A stretch of DNA of 64,000 nt from QZLE01 sp033852075 (GCA_033852075.1 JAWSVC010000027.1:1-64000); one strand, 5' to 3'; positions 54,202 to 63,762 are shown, numbered from the stretch's first letter. Notes: a model not told the origin generated them from the letters alone. Numbers and translations: made by a program.

Positions 54202-54489
54202 CTATTTTACTAACTGAAGTTTATTCATAGAAAAGCTTTCAATCATACCTGTGGTAGCATCGATATATGCAGATACATGCTCTGTTTGAAGATGTGTTGC
54301 AAGATCATCTTCACTGTTCCAGGTTTCATAAAAAAAGAATGTAGAGCTATCTACAATATCCTGATGCAATAAATATTCTATGCATCCATCTTCTTTTCTG
54401 GTTTCTATGCCTACCTTTATCATTTCTGATTTTACAAAATCAACAGAAGCTTCTGGTTTTAATTTTACTTTTGCAATAACTTTTAACAT
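54202..54489 (-). CDS. Antibiotic biosynthesis monooxygenase (ABM)-fold protein
   Basis: 95 residues, dimeric alpha-beta barrel of the ABM/YgiN kind: MLKVIAKVKLKPEASVDFVKSEMIK, TRKEDGCIEYLLHQDI, FFFYETWNSEDDLATHLQTEHVSAYI. Family members act as quinol monooxygenases or heme-degrading enzymes. The heme-binding residues cannot be confirmed, so YgiN-like is the safer call. It lies 22 bases downstream of the hypothetical gene on the same strand. Confidence 0.85.
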   Translation of the reverse strand: MLKVIAKVKLKPEASVDFVKSEMIKVGIETRKEDGCIEYLLHQDIVDSSTFFFYETWNSEDDLATHLQTEHVSAYIDATTGMIESFSMNKLQLVK

Positions 54490-54511
54490 TAAATTACCTT
54501 ACCTTTCAATA

Positions 54512-55051
54512 TCATGGTTCTAGTTCATGAGTGCATTTATTTATAACTGGCTGTGCTGGCAATGCATCATTACCTAAAAAAACAGGTTCTTCAGGAACAA
54601 TAAATTTTCCTAAATTTTTCCCATTATAAATAACATCTACTTTTTCACAGATACCCAACTCATTAGGTATATTTTTAAACCTTTTATTTGTTTCCGTTAT
54701 GCCTTCAAAAGGGCTTCCTTCCCAAGTATGCCAGGTTGCAACAACAAGAGATATATTTAGTGTATTGCCATCATCCCCTTTAACATCAATCGTTAATTGA
54801 TTATCACTAATCCAGTTTTGCTCTATTTTTGCTCCAATCACTGCATCAAAGTCATGATAGACAGAAAACCAGTCTTTATGTTGCTCTGGATCAAAGTAGC
54901 AAATTCGCTTTCCTTCAGGAGTAAAAAGCCATAATTCTTTTATAGGATTAGAATCTAATGGTTGTTGATACCATGAATAATAACCAATGTAATGGCCTGA
55001 CTCCATATGATTTCCATTACACATAAAACCCTTACAAACATCAAATATCAT
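54512..55051 (-). CDS. Hypothetical protein, 179 aa
   Basis: Not recognised. The start is preceded by GGGGG five bases upstream. The protein has no signal peptide and is rich in aromatic residues (YIGYYSWYQQP, WHTWEGSPFEGI), with alternating strands that suggest a beta-barrel or lipocalin-like fold. Two cysteines lie near residues 6 and 11. It sits between nudC and the ABM gene on the same strand. Confidence 0.55.
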   Translation of the reverse strand: MIFDVCKGFMCNGNHMESGHYIGYYSWYQQPLDSNPIKELWLFTPEGKRICYFDPEQHKDWFSVYHDFDAVIGAKIEQNWISDNQLTIDVKGDDGNTLNISLVVATWHTWEGSPFEGITETNKRFKNIPNELGICEKVDVIYNGKNLGKFIVPEEPVFLGNDALPAQPVINKCTHELEP

Positions 55052-55081
55052 ATTACCCCCACTATGTTAACCACATGAAAA

Positions 55082-55885
55082 TTACTGATTACTATCAACA
55101 AACCAATCAATTAATCGTCTAGCTATACTTATGGTGCTTGGAATCAATGGCAGATCATCATATCTATACCAACCGGCCTCAGATATTTCGTTAGGATCAA
55201 TATTAATCTCTCCTGAATCATATTCAGCCGTATATGCAATCATTAAGGAACTGGAAAAAGGCCATGGTTGAGAAGCAAAGTACTTAATATTTTTTACCTT
55301 GATACCAACCTCTTCCATAACCTCACGCTGCACACATTCTTCTAAGGTCTCGCCAGGCTCAACAAACCCTGCTAATACACTAAATAATTTTTCTTGGAAC
55401 CTGGTTGAATGCGCTAATAATATTTCATCACCTTTAATAACCGCCATTATTACTGCTGGAGATATCTTTGAATAGACTATCAAGCCACACTCAGGACAAA
55501 TTTTCGCCTTTTCATCTGATTTGTTATCGTTCTTGGTACTGCATCTACCACAAAACCGATGTTCCTGCTCAAATTGCACAAATTGAAAACTATTGCCCAC
55601 AAACCAGATATCGTCTAAATCAATAACTCCATACAATTTTCTAAAATCAGTCAGCTGAAATGAATCCGTTGAATCAATATTACTTACATTTGCACCAAGA
55701 ACCTGGAATCCTTTATATTCACCAAGTTCTATTTGATTCTCTGGTGATAAGCCATATTCTGCGATCTGATTATCTGTTGGAAAAGGAAATATTGAACTGT
55801 CAGTTAGAGTAAGTATGTTATTGCCATTAAATAATAGCCAGCGCCTATCATCTTGCTTCGAGCCTGTTTCTTGATTTGTATTCAT
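55082..55885 (-). CDS. nudC: NAD(H) pyrophosphatase / NAD-cap decapping enzyme NudC
   Basis: 267 residues. Four zinc cysteines (FCGRCSTK and ICPECG) are followed by the Nudix box GFVEPGETLEECVQREVMEEVG. The NADH-specific motif SQPWPFSSSLM lies 17 residues after the box. NudC hydrolyses NADH and removes NAD caps from RNA. The N-terminal domain of about 110 residues is as in E. coli. A GGGGG stretch precedes the start. Confidence 0.94.
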   Translation of the reverse strand: MNTNQETGSKQDDRRWLLFNGNNILTLTDSSIFPFPTDNQIAEYGLSPENQIELGEYKGFQVLGANVSNIDSTDSFQLTDFRKLYGVIDLDDIWFVGNSFQFVQFEQEHRFCGRCSTKNDNKSDEKAKICPECGLIVYSKISPAVIMAVIKGDEILLAHSTRFQEKLFSVLAGFVEPGETLEECVQREVMEEVGIKVKNIKYFASQPWPFSSSLMIAYTAEYDSGEINIDPNEISEAGWYRYDDLPLIPSTISIARRLIDWFVDSNQ

Positions 55886-55970
55886 AATAACCCCCTTGCA
55901 TCATTTATACTGAATTAATAAGGGTTATTGAATAACCGCTTGGTTATAATTACCATAAGCTTTATGAATA

Positions 55971-56264
55971 CTATTGATCGTCATAGTGATAACTTTTCTT
56001 TTTCCCGGTTTTATTTAAAAGCAAGCAAACTGTTAAACTTATATAGATAGGGATCTGAAAAATAACTAATGCAGAAGCTCTAAAACAAAACAATGTTCCT
56101 GGGCTGCAATTATCATCTGCCGCTAACAATAAAATTGATAACCCTATATTTATAACTAAATAAATAAGTAACAATAACCCCTTTAATGCCTTATCCTTCA
56201 CCAATACAGCAATAATAATTGGCAATGCAATAAGTAAAATATAAAAAACTAATAATTCCATCAT
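55971..56264 (-). CDS. Small hypothetical membrane protein, three hydrophobic segments
   Basis: About 97 residues, starting at one of two tandem ATGs (56264 or 56261). Hydrophobic segments are at about 3-20, 27-46 and 62-83. A Lys/Tyr/His-rich cytoplasmic tail ends the protein. No family was recognised. It lies between nudC and the TPR lipoprotein gene, on the same strand. Confidence 0.5.
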   Translation of the reverse strand: MMELLVFYILLIALPIIIAVLVKDKALKGLLLLIYLVINIGLSILLLAADDNCSPGTLFCFRASALVIFQIPIYISLTVCLLLNKTGKKKSYHYDDQ

Positions 56265-56305
56265 ACTACCCAACTGCTGCGTATTTAATATAGATCATGC
56301 ATACT

Positions 56306-56773
56306 TTACATTTGTTCCAGAAGCTGCTGTAAATACTTTTTAAGCTCTTTTGTAACAACGTCTTCAAAGACTTCAGAGCTGTCTCTACTCTCCCCAAGAT
56401 ACCTTTGAGATTGCTCTAGATAAACTATTCCCAAATTATGCTTGGCTTTAACATTGTCAGGCTCTAGTTCAAGCACTTTATGATAAGCATCTATAGCAGC
56501 CATTGGTCTTTCTGTATTAGCAAAAATATTACCTAACTTAAACCACGCTCTAACATTATCCGGATCTGCATTAACCACTTGTTTAAAAAGTTTTTCAGCT
56601 AATTCAAAATCAGATTGTTCATACGCCAAAGTAGCATTTTTAGATATTTCGATTACTGATAAAATCTTCTTGGTACAGGCGATATCTTGTTTAACGTTTG
56701 AACTGGCGCATGAGGCACAAAATACAGCAATAACCAACAAACAGAATGGCTTAAGCAATATCTTTTTAGTCAT
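56306..56773 (-). CDS. TPR-repeat lipoprotein
   Basis: 155 residues. The signal peptide ends in a lipobox-like CASC (MTKKILLKPFCLLVIAVFCASC). The mature part has at least two tetratricopeptide repeats: YEQSDFELAEKLFKQVVNADPDNVRAWFKLGNIF and MAAIDAYHKVLELEPDNVKAKHNLGIVY. TPR lipoproteins such as PilF assemble envelope machines, but no pilus gene is nearby. It is divergent from ispG. Confidence 0.8.
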   Translation of the reverse strand: MTKKILLKPFCLLVIAVFCASCASSNVKQDIACTKKILSVIEISKNATLAYEQSDFELAEKLFKQVVNADPDNVRAWFKLGNIFANTERPMAAIDAYHKVLELEPDNVKAKHNLGIVYLEQSQRYLGESRDSSEVFEDVVTKELKKYLQQLLEQM

Positions 56774-56870
56774 TTTTTTAATCCATCAAATAGAGTATCA
56801 TTCGGTAGTTTAGAATATCGGTTTCCCCACTTATCAGCAAGAGCAACTTTTTATTAAGAGCAATAAATAA

Positions 56871-58091
56871 ATGAGAAATTACCAGCGCAAGATCAAAACC
56901 TCAGTTAAAGTCGGAGATGTAATCATTGGTGGAGATAACCCTATTGTGGTTCAATCCATGACTAATACCCCAACCGATGATATTGAAGCAACTACAAAGC
57001 AAGTTGCTGAACTGGCCAGAGCAGGATCAGAGCTGGTTAGACTTACTGTAAACACAGATAAAGCTGCCAAAGCAATACCTGTAATAAATGATAAGCTTCT
57101 TGCGCTTGGACTTAACGTTCCATTAATTGGCGATTTCCATTTTAATGGGCATACACTACTTGCCGACAATCCGGAATGTGCACAAATACTGGCTAAATAC
57201 CGTATTAATCCTGGTAACGTTGGACGCGGCAATAAACATGACAAACAATTTAGCTCAATGATAGAGATTGCTTGTAAATACAACAAAGCTGTACGAATCG
57301 GAGTTAACTGGGGAAGTCTCGATCAAGATCTGTTGGCAAAAATGCTGGATGAAAACTCAAAGTTAACAACTCCTGCCGATAATAAGTCAGTCATGAAAAA
57401 AGCTGTTGTACGCTCTGCTATTGAAAGTGCCAGATTTGCTGAAAATATTGGCCTTCCGGAAAATTCTATTATTCTATCCTGCAAAATGAGTCACGTTCAG
57501 GACCTGATTGAGGTTTATACTGATCTGGCATCTCAATCCAATCACGCCCTACATCTTGGGCTTACTGAGGCCGGAATGGGAATCAAGGGCACTGTAGCTT
57601 CTACAGCAGCGTTAAGCGTTATTTTACAGCAAGGTATTGGCGATACGATTCGCGTATCTCTGACCCCGTCTCCTAATGGTGATAGAACAGAAGAAGTGTT
57701 GGTAGCTCAGGAGATTTTGCAATCGCTTGACTTAAGAGCCTTCTCCCCACAAGTTACATCATGCCCAGGCTGCGGAAGAACCGATAGCAGTGCATACCTG
57801 GAGCTTGCAGATCAGATTCAAACATTTATACGTATACGTTCACCTGAATGGAGAGTTAAATATCCAGGTTCAGAAAAAATATCAATTGCAGTAATGGGCT
57901 GTATCGTTAATGGTCCAGGAGAGAGCAAAAATGCCGACATTGGCATTAGCCTTCCTGGCGCTGGAGAAACCGAAGCAGCGCCGATTTATATAGACGGCGA
58001 AAAGATTAAAACGCTAAAAGGAAGCAATATAAAACAGGAATTTATGGATATGATTGAAACATATATTGCAAACAGATTTGGTGATAATTAG
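56871..58091 (+). CDS. ispG: 4-hydroxy-3-methylbut-2-enyl diphosphate synthase IspG
   Basis: IspG (GcpE) makes HMBPP in the MEP isoprenoid pathway using a [4Fe-4S] cluster. The barrel starts VGDVIIGGDNPIVVQSMTNTPT. Cluster cysteines are in TSCPGCGRTDSS and MGCIVNGPGES, with the conserved Glu after NGPG. At 406 residues it is longer than E. coli IspG (372). The extra material is mainly in the middle (VNWGSLDQDLLAKM with an added PADNKSVMKKAVV region), a form I associate with alphaproteobacteria and some deep-branching gammaproteobacteria. Confidence 0.94.
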   Translation: MRNYQRKIKTSVKVGDVIIGGDNPIVVQSMTNTPTDDIEATTKQVAELARAGSELVRLTVNTDKAAKAIPVINDKLLALGLNVPLIGDFHFNGHTLLADNPECAQILAKYRINPGNVGRGNKHDKQFSSMIEIACKYNKAVRIGVNWGSLDQDLLAKMLDENSKLTTPADNKSVMKKAVVRSAIESARFAENIGLPENSIILSCKMSHVQDLIEVYTDLASQSNHALHLGLTEAGMGIKGTVASTAALSVILQQGIGDTIRVSLTPSPNGDRTEEVLVAQEILQSLDLRAFSPQVTSCPGCGRTDSSAYLELADQIQTFIRIRSPEWRVKYPGSEKISIAVMGCIVNGPGESKNADIGISLPGAGETEAAPIYIDGEKIKTLKGSNIKQEFMDMIETYIANRFGDN

Positions 58092-58118
58092 CCCTATTTT
58101 GATGGGTCGGAAATCCTA

Positions 58119-59501
58119 ATGATCGTTAGAAATCTGCCATATTTAAAAAATAGCAGCGTTTATTTTGAAACCATAATATCTAAACCCTATCCAGTTTTCT
58201 TAGACAGCTGCGCGGATACCATTGATTCCGGCCGTTACGATATTATTGCAGCAGAGCCAAACAAATGGGTTAAGTCAAAGAATGGTAAAATATTAATCTC
58301 TGATACCCAAGATTCTAACAAAATTATTGGCGATTCATTTGAAACCGTTCGCAATGAGCTTGGTCCACCCATTCAAATTAATGATAACTTACCTAAGCTA
58401 CCTTTTTATGGAGGGGCTATTGGTTATTTTTCTTATGACCTTGGTCGCTGCCTAGAAAAAATTCCTGATACAATTAATGATGATCTATTAATTCCAGACA
58501 TGGAATTCGGCATCTATAACTGGGCAATTGTTGTTGATCACCAACTACAAAAAACATACTTTGTCTGCAATAAAGATTCAGAATATATAAAAAGACTTAT
58601 AGCTGAAATATCAACTATATGTACCGCCAGCCAATCACTTGAGAAATCAATAAGAAATGATTTTAATCTAGTAGATGAGCCTAAATGGAATACTGAAAAA
58701 AACAAATATCTCCAGCAAATAAATCGCATTAAAAGATATATATACGACGGTGACTGCTATCAGGTAAATTTTACCAAAAGATTATCTGCGCATTACATGG
58801 GGCCTGAATGGGATTTATACAAAGATCTACGCAAACATAACCCAGCTCCTTTTTCAGCATTTATAAAGACAAAAGATATAACTTTACTAAGTTGCTCACC
58901 TGAACAATTTATTGAATTAGATAAAGATAAGGTTACAACCAAACCTATCAAGGGAACAGTTAGAAGAAGTATTTGTGACAAACAAGATCAAATCAATGCC
59001 GAAGATCTTCTCAATTGCACTAAAAACCGCGCAGAAAATCTGATGATTGTTGACCTATTGCGCAATGATTTAGGAAAGGTATGCAAACCTGGTTCAATAA
59101 AAGTTAATAAACTATTCAACATAGAAAGCTTTGAAAATATACACCATTTGGTTAGTACCATTACTGGTTCTATAAAGACCAACTATACTGCTATTGATGT
59201 TATAAAAAACTGCTTTCCTGGTGGATCAATTACCGGAGCCCCCAAAATCAGGGCGATGGAGATCATCGAAGAATTAGAAAGTCACAGACGCGGGATCTAT
59301 TGCGGGTCTATTGGTTACATTAGCTTTGATGGCAACATGAATACAAATATTGCAATACGAACCGCTGTTACAAAAAACAATACTATTTATTATTGGGCAG
59401 GTGGTGGTATTGTTGCAGACTCAGATCCAGCTGCTGAATATGATGAAGCTTTGACAAAGTCGTCTGCTTTTTTAGATATTATTAACAAAAAACTTAAGTA
59501 A
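58119..59501 (+). CDS. pabB: Aminodeoxychorismate synthase component I PabB
   Basis: PabB aminates chorismate to 4-amino-4-deoxychorismate, for folate. It has 460 residues. The chorismate-binding domain carries GDCYQVNFTKRL, PAPFSAFI, TKPIKGTVRR (the PIKGT lysine separates PabB from anthranilate synthase, which has PIAGT), MIVDLLRNDLGKV and GGSITGAPKIRAMEII. The N-terminal half contains the GGAIGYFSYDLGR segment. It follows ispG by 27 bases on the same strand and is probably co-transcribed. pabA is not in the window. Confidence 0.92.
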   Translation: MIVRNLPYLKNSSVYFETIISKPYPVFLDSCADTIDSGRYDIIAAEPNKWVKSKNGKILISDTQDSNKIIGDSFETVRNELGPPIQINDNLPKLPFYGGAIGYFSYDLGRCLEKIPDTINDDLLIPDMEFGIYNWAIVVDHQLQKTYFVCNKDSEYIKRLIAEISTICTASQSLEKSIRNDFNLVDEPKWNTEKNKYLQQINRIKRYIYDGDCYQVNFTKRLSAHYMGPEWDLYKDLRKHNPAPFSAFIKTKDITLLSCSPEQFIELDKDKVTTKPIKGTVRRSICDKQDQINAEDLLNCTKNRAENLMIVDLLRNDLGKVCKPGSIKVNKLFNIESFENIHHLVSTITGSIKTNYTAIDVIKNCFPGGSITGAPKIRAMEIIEELESHRRGIYCGSIGYISFDGNMNTNIAIRTAVTKNNTIYYWAGGGIVADSDPAAEYDEALTKSSAFLDIINKKLK

Positions 59502-59571
59502 AGATATTTATGAGGCTTCTCAAGAATTAGGGTATATTTGTTCTGGATATTGATTTATAAATCAATCTAAA

Positions 59572-59598
59572 AAAAATCCCGCTTTACACGGGATTTTT
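59572..59598. terminator. Bidirectional intrinsic terminator
   Basis: A 10-bp stem (59572-59581 with 59589-59598, AAAAATCCCG arms) with a 7-base loop and A/T flanks, shared by the convergent pabB and chemoreceptor genes. Confidence 0.87.
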
Positions 59599-59640
59599 AC
59601 CTTAACTAAAATGGGAATAAATTTAGCTAATAGCTAAAAA

Positions 59641-61455
59641 TTATTCTTCATCTTCCTGATAAGCTGCAGCATCACTTAGCTTAAAGAAGTTCATTTCATC
59701 AATCAAAAGCTCTGCTTGTGCGTTAATTTCTTCAGCAGTTGAAGCCAGTTCCTCTGATAGGGCAGCATTACTTTGAGTTACCTTGTCTAGCTGCGATACA
59801 GCTTCAGTAATCTGCATAATACCATTAGCCTGTTCCTGGCTGGCACTTGCAATTTCTTGCACTAGTTCAGCAGTTTGATGAATCATTGGTACAATTTCGT
59901 CAATCTGTGAGCGTGCCGCTTCTGCAACTATCACGCTGTTTTTAGACAGCTGACTGATCTCACCAGCAGCAGATTCACTGCGAGCTGCTAATTTTCTAAC
60001 TTCTGAGGCAACAACCGCAAATCCCCGACCTTTATCTCCTGCTCTGGCTGCCTCAATAGCTGCATTCAATGCAAGCAGATTAGTTTGATAGGCAATATCT
60101 TCGATAACACAGATCTTCTCGGCAATGGTCTTCATTGCTTCTTCTGTTTGCCTTACAGCGCCACCGCCCTCTTCTGCAAGAGATGCAGTTTTTGCGGCGA
60201 TTTCATCTGTCTTTTTAGCATTTTCAAGGTTCTGTTCAATAGCTGCGCTAGATTCCTCAAGAGCCGCTGAAGTTTCCTCAACGCTTGCAGCCTGCTCAGA
60301 AGCACCGCTTGAAAGATCTTGAACACCACTACTTAGCTGCTCATTACCATCATTTACATTAGATGCCACTTCCTTAACTGAATATGCAACCGAAGAAAGT
60401 TTAGCTATTTGATCTTGCATTGCCTTTAATAATTCACCTACTTCATCTTTAGTCTTAATTTCTACTTCAGAGGTTAAATTACCGTCAGCAACTAATTTAG
60501 AAATTTTAGATGCATACCCAATTGGCTTGGTCACTGTTTTAGCGATAAAAAAGACAACGCCTATACTAATTAGCACAATAACAATAGCCAAAGCTATTAA
60601 GATTGTTCTTAATTTTCTCAATGGTTCTAATAATTCATCTTCATCAGCACCAGCTACAACAATCCAATCGGTAATACCGCATTTTCTATATGATACATGC
60701 CGTACTCGTCCTCCAAATTCGTATGAAGTCTCACCATTACCGGTAGCTAAAATTTTAGGGCCAAAGTCATATTCATTAATATTTTTCTTCATTATCATTT
60801 CAGAGTTTGGATGGGCTAAGAAAACACCATCATTTTGAATCATATAAACATAACCTGATTCACCAACTTTGACCGGATTAATATATCTCTTTGAGAACTC
60901 TCCTATAGATATATCAATAATAACTACACCGCTTACTTCCATTGAACCATTCAAAAATACAGGCGAAGCCACGATAATTGATGCCAAACCACTATTCCTA
61001 CTAATAAGAGCCTTGGATATAGTGGATTCTCCTTTAATTGCTTGCTGAAAATATGGCCGATCCATGATGTTAATTTTGCCAATTACACTTTTATTGGAAG
61101 AAGAAACTATGTCGCCTTTCACATCAACTAACCCAATAAGTTCGATGTAATCTGAACTGCCTGCAGTATTCTCCATATCTATAGATAGTTCTTCTCTGGC
61201 TAATATCTGAATTTCATCAGTTGCCATTTGGACCAGCTTTGTGCGAGAAAGGTTTTCAACCATCACCTTCCTTTCTTCTACCCACCCTTCAATTAATGAT
61301 TTTTGACCAGCTGTTATTGAATTAATCTCATCCTTGATTTTGTTTATTAAAATCGTTTCACTTTCTAAATAAGAAACTGATGTCGATATAAAAAAACCTA
61401 TTACCAATAAAACAACAATTGGAACCATAAATTTTGTGCGAATCGAAAGTTTCAT
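59641..61455 (-). CDS. Methyl-accepting chemotaxis protein with Cache sensor, 604 aa
   Basis: GGAGG lies before the ATG. Membrane helix 1 is about 8-28. A dCache-type periplasmic sensor follows (about 35-280, with MDRPYFQQAIKGESTISKALISR and ITDWIVVAGADEDELL), then membrane helix 2 (about 287-310), one HAMP domain and the signalling domain with hairpin tip IAYQTNLLALNAAIEAARAG. It has a single HAMP, unlike the two poly-HAMP receptors of this window, and a different signalling sequence, so it may belong to another array. The acidic C-terminus (YQEDEE) is not a typical CheR tether. Confidence 0.94.
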   Translation of the reverse strand: MKLSIRTKFMVPIVVLLVIGFFISTSVSYLESETILINKIKDEINSITAGQKSLIEGWVEERKVMVENLSRTKLVQMATDEIQILAREELSIDMENTAGSSDYIELIGLVDVKGDIVSSSNKSVIGKINIMDRPYFQQAIKGESTISKALISRNSGLASIIVASPVFLNGSMEVSGVVIIDISIGEFSKRYINPVKVGESGYVYMIQNDGVFLAHPNSEMIMKKNINEYDFGPKILATGNGETSYEFGGRVRHVSYRKCGITDWIVVAGADEDELLEPLRKLRTILIALAIVIVLISIGVVFFIAKTVTKPIGYASKISKLVADGNLTSEVEIKTKDEVGELLKAMQDQIAKLSSVAYSVKEVASNVNDGNEQLSSGVQDLSSGASEQAASVEETSAALEESSAAIEQNLENAKKTDEIAAKTASLAEEGGGAVRQTEEAMKTIAEKICVIEDIAYQTNLLALNAAIEAARAGDKGRGFAVVASEVRKLAARSESAAGEISQLSKNSVIVAEAARSQIDEIVPMIHQTAELVQEIASASQEQANGIMQITEAVSQLDKVTQSNAALSEELASTAEEINAQAELLIDEMNFFKLSDAAAYQEDEE

Positions 61456-61804
61456 ATACTCGCCTCCACGTAGTTTGCGTCATGGCAATAGTTAGTAAAG
61501 AAGTCCATTTTAAAAATTCTAGTCCAAGGTGGAATAAATGCTAATAATTTTTATTATATTTGGTTGTTATAGTGAATTGGATCATATGATTGCAGTATAG
61601 ATACCCCCGGCTAAAGCCGGGGTTCTGTGGCATTCGCCACGCTTCGCTCTTTTACAGCTTCAAAAGAAGCTGATCAATAATTTACACTTTGCGCAAATTA
61701 TCGAAAACTCATTCATCCACGCCTAAAGACGTGGTGTTCTGTCTTCGACCGCATAAAATCAATAATCAATCACAATTTTTATCAAGCATGAACAAAAACC
61801 AGTT
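61456..61804. other. Intergenic spacer holding receptor promoter region and mobile-element remnant (349 bp)
   Basis: The left 150 bases are AT-rich and should contain the promoter of the chemoreceptor gene. The right part is dominated by the hairpin array listed next. No open reading frame of note is present. Confidence 0.6.
61605..61740 (-). mobile_element. IS200/IS605-type end remnant or MITE, possible omega-RNA-like hairpins
   Basis: Four hairpins lie within 136 bases: 61605-61622 (perfect 7-bp stem, TAAA loop), 61627-61640 (5-bp stem), 61656-61671 (perfect 6-bp stem) and 61717-61734 (7-bp with one mismatch, TAAA loop). Read on the minus strand, both outer hairpins are preceded by ACAGAAC and have CTTTAG at the centre, giving a repeated motif about 110 bases apart. 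The hairpin with a CTTTAG centre preceded by GAATGCCACAGAAC resembles the right ends of IS200/IS605 elements, where TnpB guide RNAs end. No tnpA or tnpB is present, so this is a remnant or a non-autonomous element. Confidence 0.55.
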
Positions 61805-62389
61805 TTAATACCTATTTAATAGGATATTAAACCACTGTTCATTTTTTCTTCCCGGTCTAACATCATCTGTTATCCAGCTATCATAAAGCAGTAAATCAGA
61901 AGCTATATTTAATATCTGATTTAACCCTTCTTCATTAAGGTCAGTAAAATTTCTGGATTCTTTGATCCTGTCGCTATCACCATATTTAAATGACGCATAT
62001 AAAACCCCGCCCGACTTAAGAGAGCGAGCAAGCCTTTTAAAAACATCAGTTAGTTCATTGCGTGGAACATGCAACAGGCTTGCGCAAGCCCATACCGCAT
62101 CAAATTTAGATTTCCATTGTATCTGTTGAAATGTTATACGATACACAAGTTGTCCTGTGCAAAGTTCTGCTGATTTAGCCAGTCCTTCGCAGGGGTCAAG
62201 CAACGTAACTTCATAACCATTATCAATAAAATAGATACTATCGCGCCCACTACCACAACCGGCATCCAGAATATGAGCTCCTGATTTAATGCAAGACAAA
62301 AAATGATCGTAAATCGGGCTCATATCAACCGTTGCAGTATCCTGAATATAGTTTTGTAAATTGTTATTGTAATAATCTAAAGTTGTCAA
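61805..62389 (-). CDS. Class I SAM-dependent methyltransferase (TehB-like)
   Basis: 194 residues. The SAM motif is ILDAGCGSGRDSIYFIDNGYEVTLLDPCEGLAKSAE near residue 37, with post-motifs FDAVWACASLLHVPRNEL and LKSGGVLYASFKYGDSD. This fits small methyltransferases of the tellurite-resistance TehB/UbiE kind. The substrate cannot be read from the sequence. The mobile-element remnant lies just downstream and an ABC transporter upstream. Confidence 0.85.
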   Translation of the reverse strand: MTTLDYYNNNLQNYIQDTATVDMSPIYDHFLSCIKSGAHILDAGCGSGRDSIYFIDNGYEVTLLDPCEGLAKSAELCTGQLVYRITFQQIQWKSKFDAVWACASLLHVPRNELTDVFKRLARSLKSGGVLYASFKYGDSDRIKESRNFTDLNEEGLNQILNIASDLLLYDSWITDDVRPGRKNEQWFNILLNRY

Positions 62390-62524
62390 AAATAAAGTCC
62401 TTTCAGCTTAAGCTACATGAGTAAATTCAAGCATAGCTTGAATAAATCGCATTTTCAGCCAAGTCTAAATCAAATTATGGGTGTCTTTTTTGTCTCCAAA
62501 TATATTTCCGATTCACCAATAAGC

Positions 62525-63742
62525 CTACTCATGCCTAAGTGCTTCAATAGGATTAAGTTTTGCGGCCTTACGCGCAGGATAAAACCCAAAAAAAACACCA
62601 ACACTACCCGAAAATGAAAAAGCTAACATCACAATTTTAGGATCAACAACCACGCTGGAACCAATTATAGTCCCAATTGCATAGGCTATACCCAACCCTG
62701 TTATAATACCAATGAACCCACCAATTACACTTAAGATAATTGCCTCAATAAGAAATTGTATCAGTACATCATTTGGTCTAGCTCCAACAGCTAACCGAAG
62801 CCCTATTTCTCTAGTTCTCTCCGTTACAGACACAAGCATTATATTCATTATTCCTATTCCGCCAACGAGAAGAGATACCCCTGCAATAGCACTTAGAAGA
62901 AGGGTTATTGTTCCGGTAATAGATGTTGCGCGCTCTTTGATCTCTGTCTGGTCAAAAATATGAAAGTCATCATCCTGGTTATCACCAAGCCGATGCGATT
63001 TTCGCAGCAAGGCTCCAATCTGTTCCTTAGCCGTTTCCATTTGTGACTCAGAGACTGCACTGGCAACAATTTCATGAATTGTCACACCATCACCTAGTCT
63101 GTACATTACCGTTGTTGATGGTGCAATTATAATATCGTCCTGATCCTGGCCACGACTGTCAGTACCTTTTTCATCTAAAACACCAATTACCTTAAAAGGA
63201 ACATTCCGGATACGAAATGAAGAACCAACAGGATCATTACCATTAAAGATCTCATCTACAATAGTTTTTCCAATTAATGCAACCTTCTTACGGCCTTTAA
63301 CATCTTTTTGAGTGATAAATCTGCCTGATGTTATCTCATAGCTCTTTATTGCCTCATAATCTGACTCAACTCCATATATAGACGTATTCCAATTCTTGCC
63401 GCCAGCAACAACCTGAGCGCTTTCTCTAATCACAGGTGATACATATTTCAAAGCAGAAGCATCCTTTCGTAGATACTCTATATCTTTAGCCTTTATGGTT
63501 GGTTTACTGCCCATACCACCACGAACCCCTCCTCTATCTGAACTGCCTGAGTGAATCATGATTAGGTTCGTTCCTAAAGACGAAATTTCATTCTCAATAT
63601 CAATCTGCGAACCTTTTCCTAATGACATTAATGACACAACAGATGCCACTCCGATAATGATTCCCAAGATAGTTAACAAACCACGCATTTTATTGCGCAT
63701 ATTGCTTTTCATCGCTGCGATAACAAATTTATTGATATTCAT
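62525..63742 (-). CDS. MacB-type ABC transporter permease
   Basis: 405 residues. Four membrane helices in the MacB/FtsX layout: one near the N-terminus (LLTILGIIIGVASVVSLMSLG, about 22-42), a periplasmic MacB domain (about 45-270), then three helices (ITLLLSAIAGVSLLVGGIGIMNIMLVSVTERTREIGLRLAVGA, ILSVIGGFIGIITGLGIAYAIG and VMLAFSFSGSVGVFFGFYPARKAAKLNPIEALRHE). The ERTREIGLR coupling motif is intact. These transporters use the membrane to drive a periplasmic step, often with an MFP and TolC. The ATPase gene lies 20 bases upstream. Confidence 0.92.
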   Translation of the reverse strand: MNINKFVIAAMKSNMRNKMRGLLTILGIIIGVASVVSLMSLGKGSQIDIENEISSLGTNLIMIHSGSSDRGGVRGGMGSKPTIKAKDIEYLRKDASALKYVSPVIRESAQVVAGGKNWNTSIYGVESDYEAIKSYEITSGRFITQKDVKGRKKVALIGKTIVDEIFNGNDPVGSSFRIRNVPFKVIGVLDEKGTDSRGQDQDDIIIAPSTTVMYRLGDGVTIHEIVASAVSESQMETAKEQIGALLRKSHRLGDNQDDDFHIFDQTEIKERATSITGTITLLLSAIAGVSLLVGGIGIMNIMLVSVTERTREIGLRLAVGARPNDVLIQFLIEAIILSVIGGFIGIITGLGIAYAIGTIIGSSVVVDPKIVMLAFSFSGSVGVFFGFYPARKAAKLNPIEALRHE

Positions 63743-63762
63743 ATTAGCTACCTCCCATCGAC

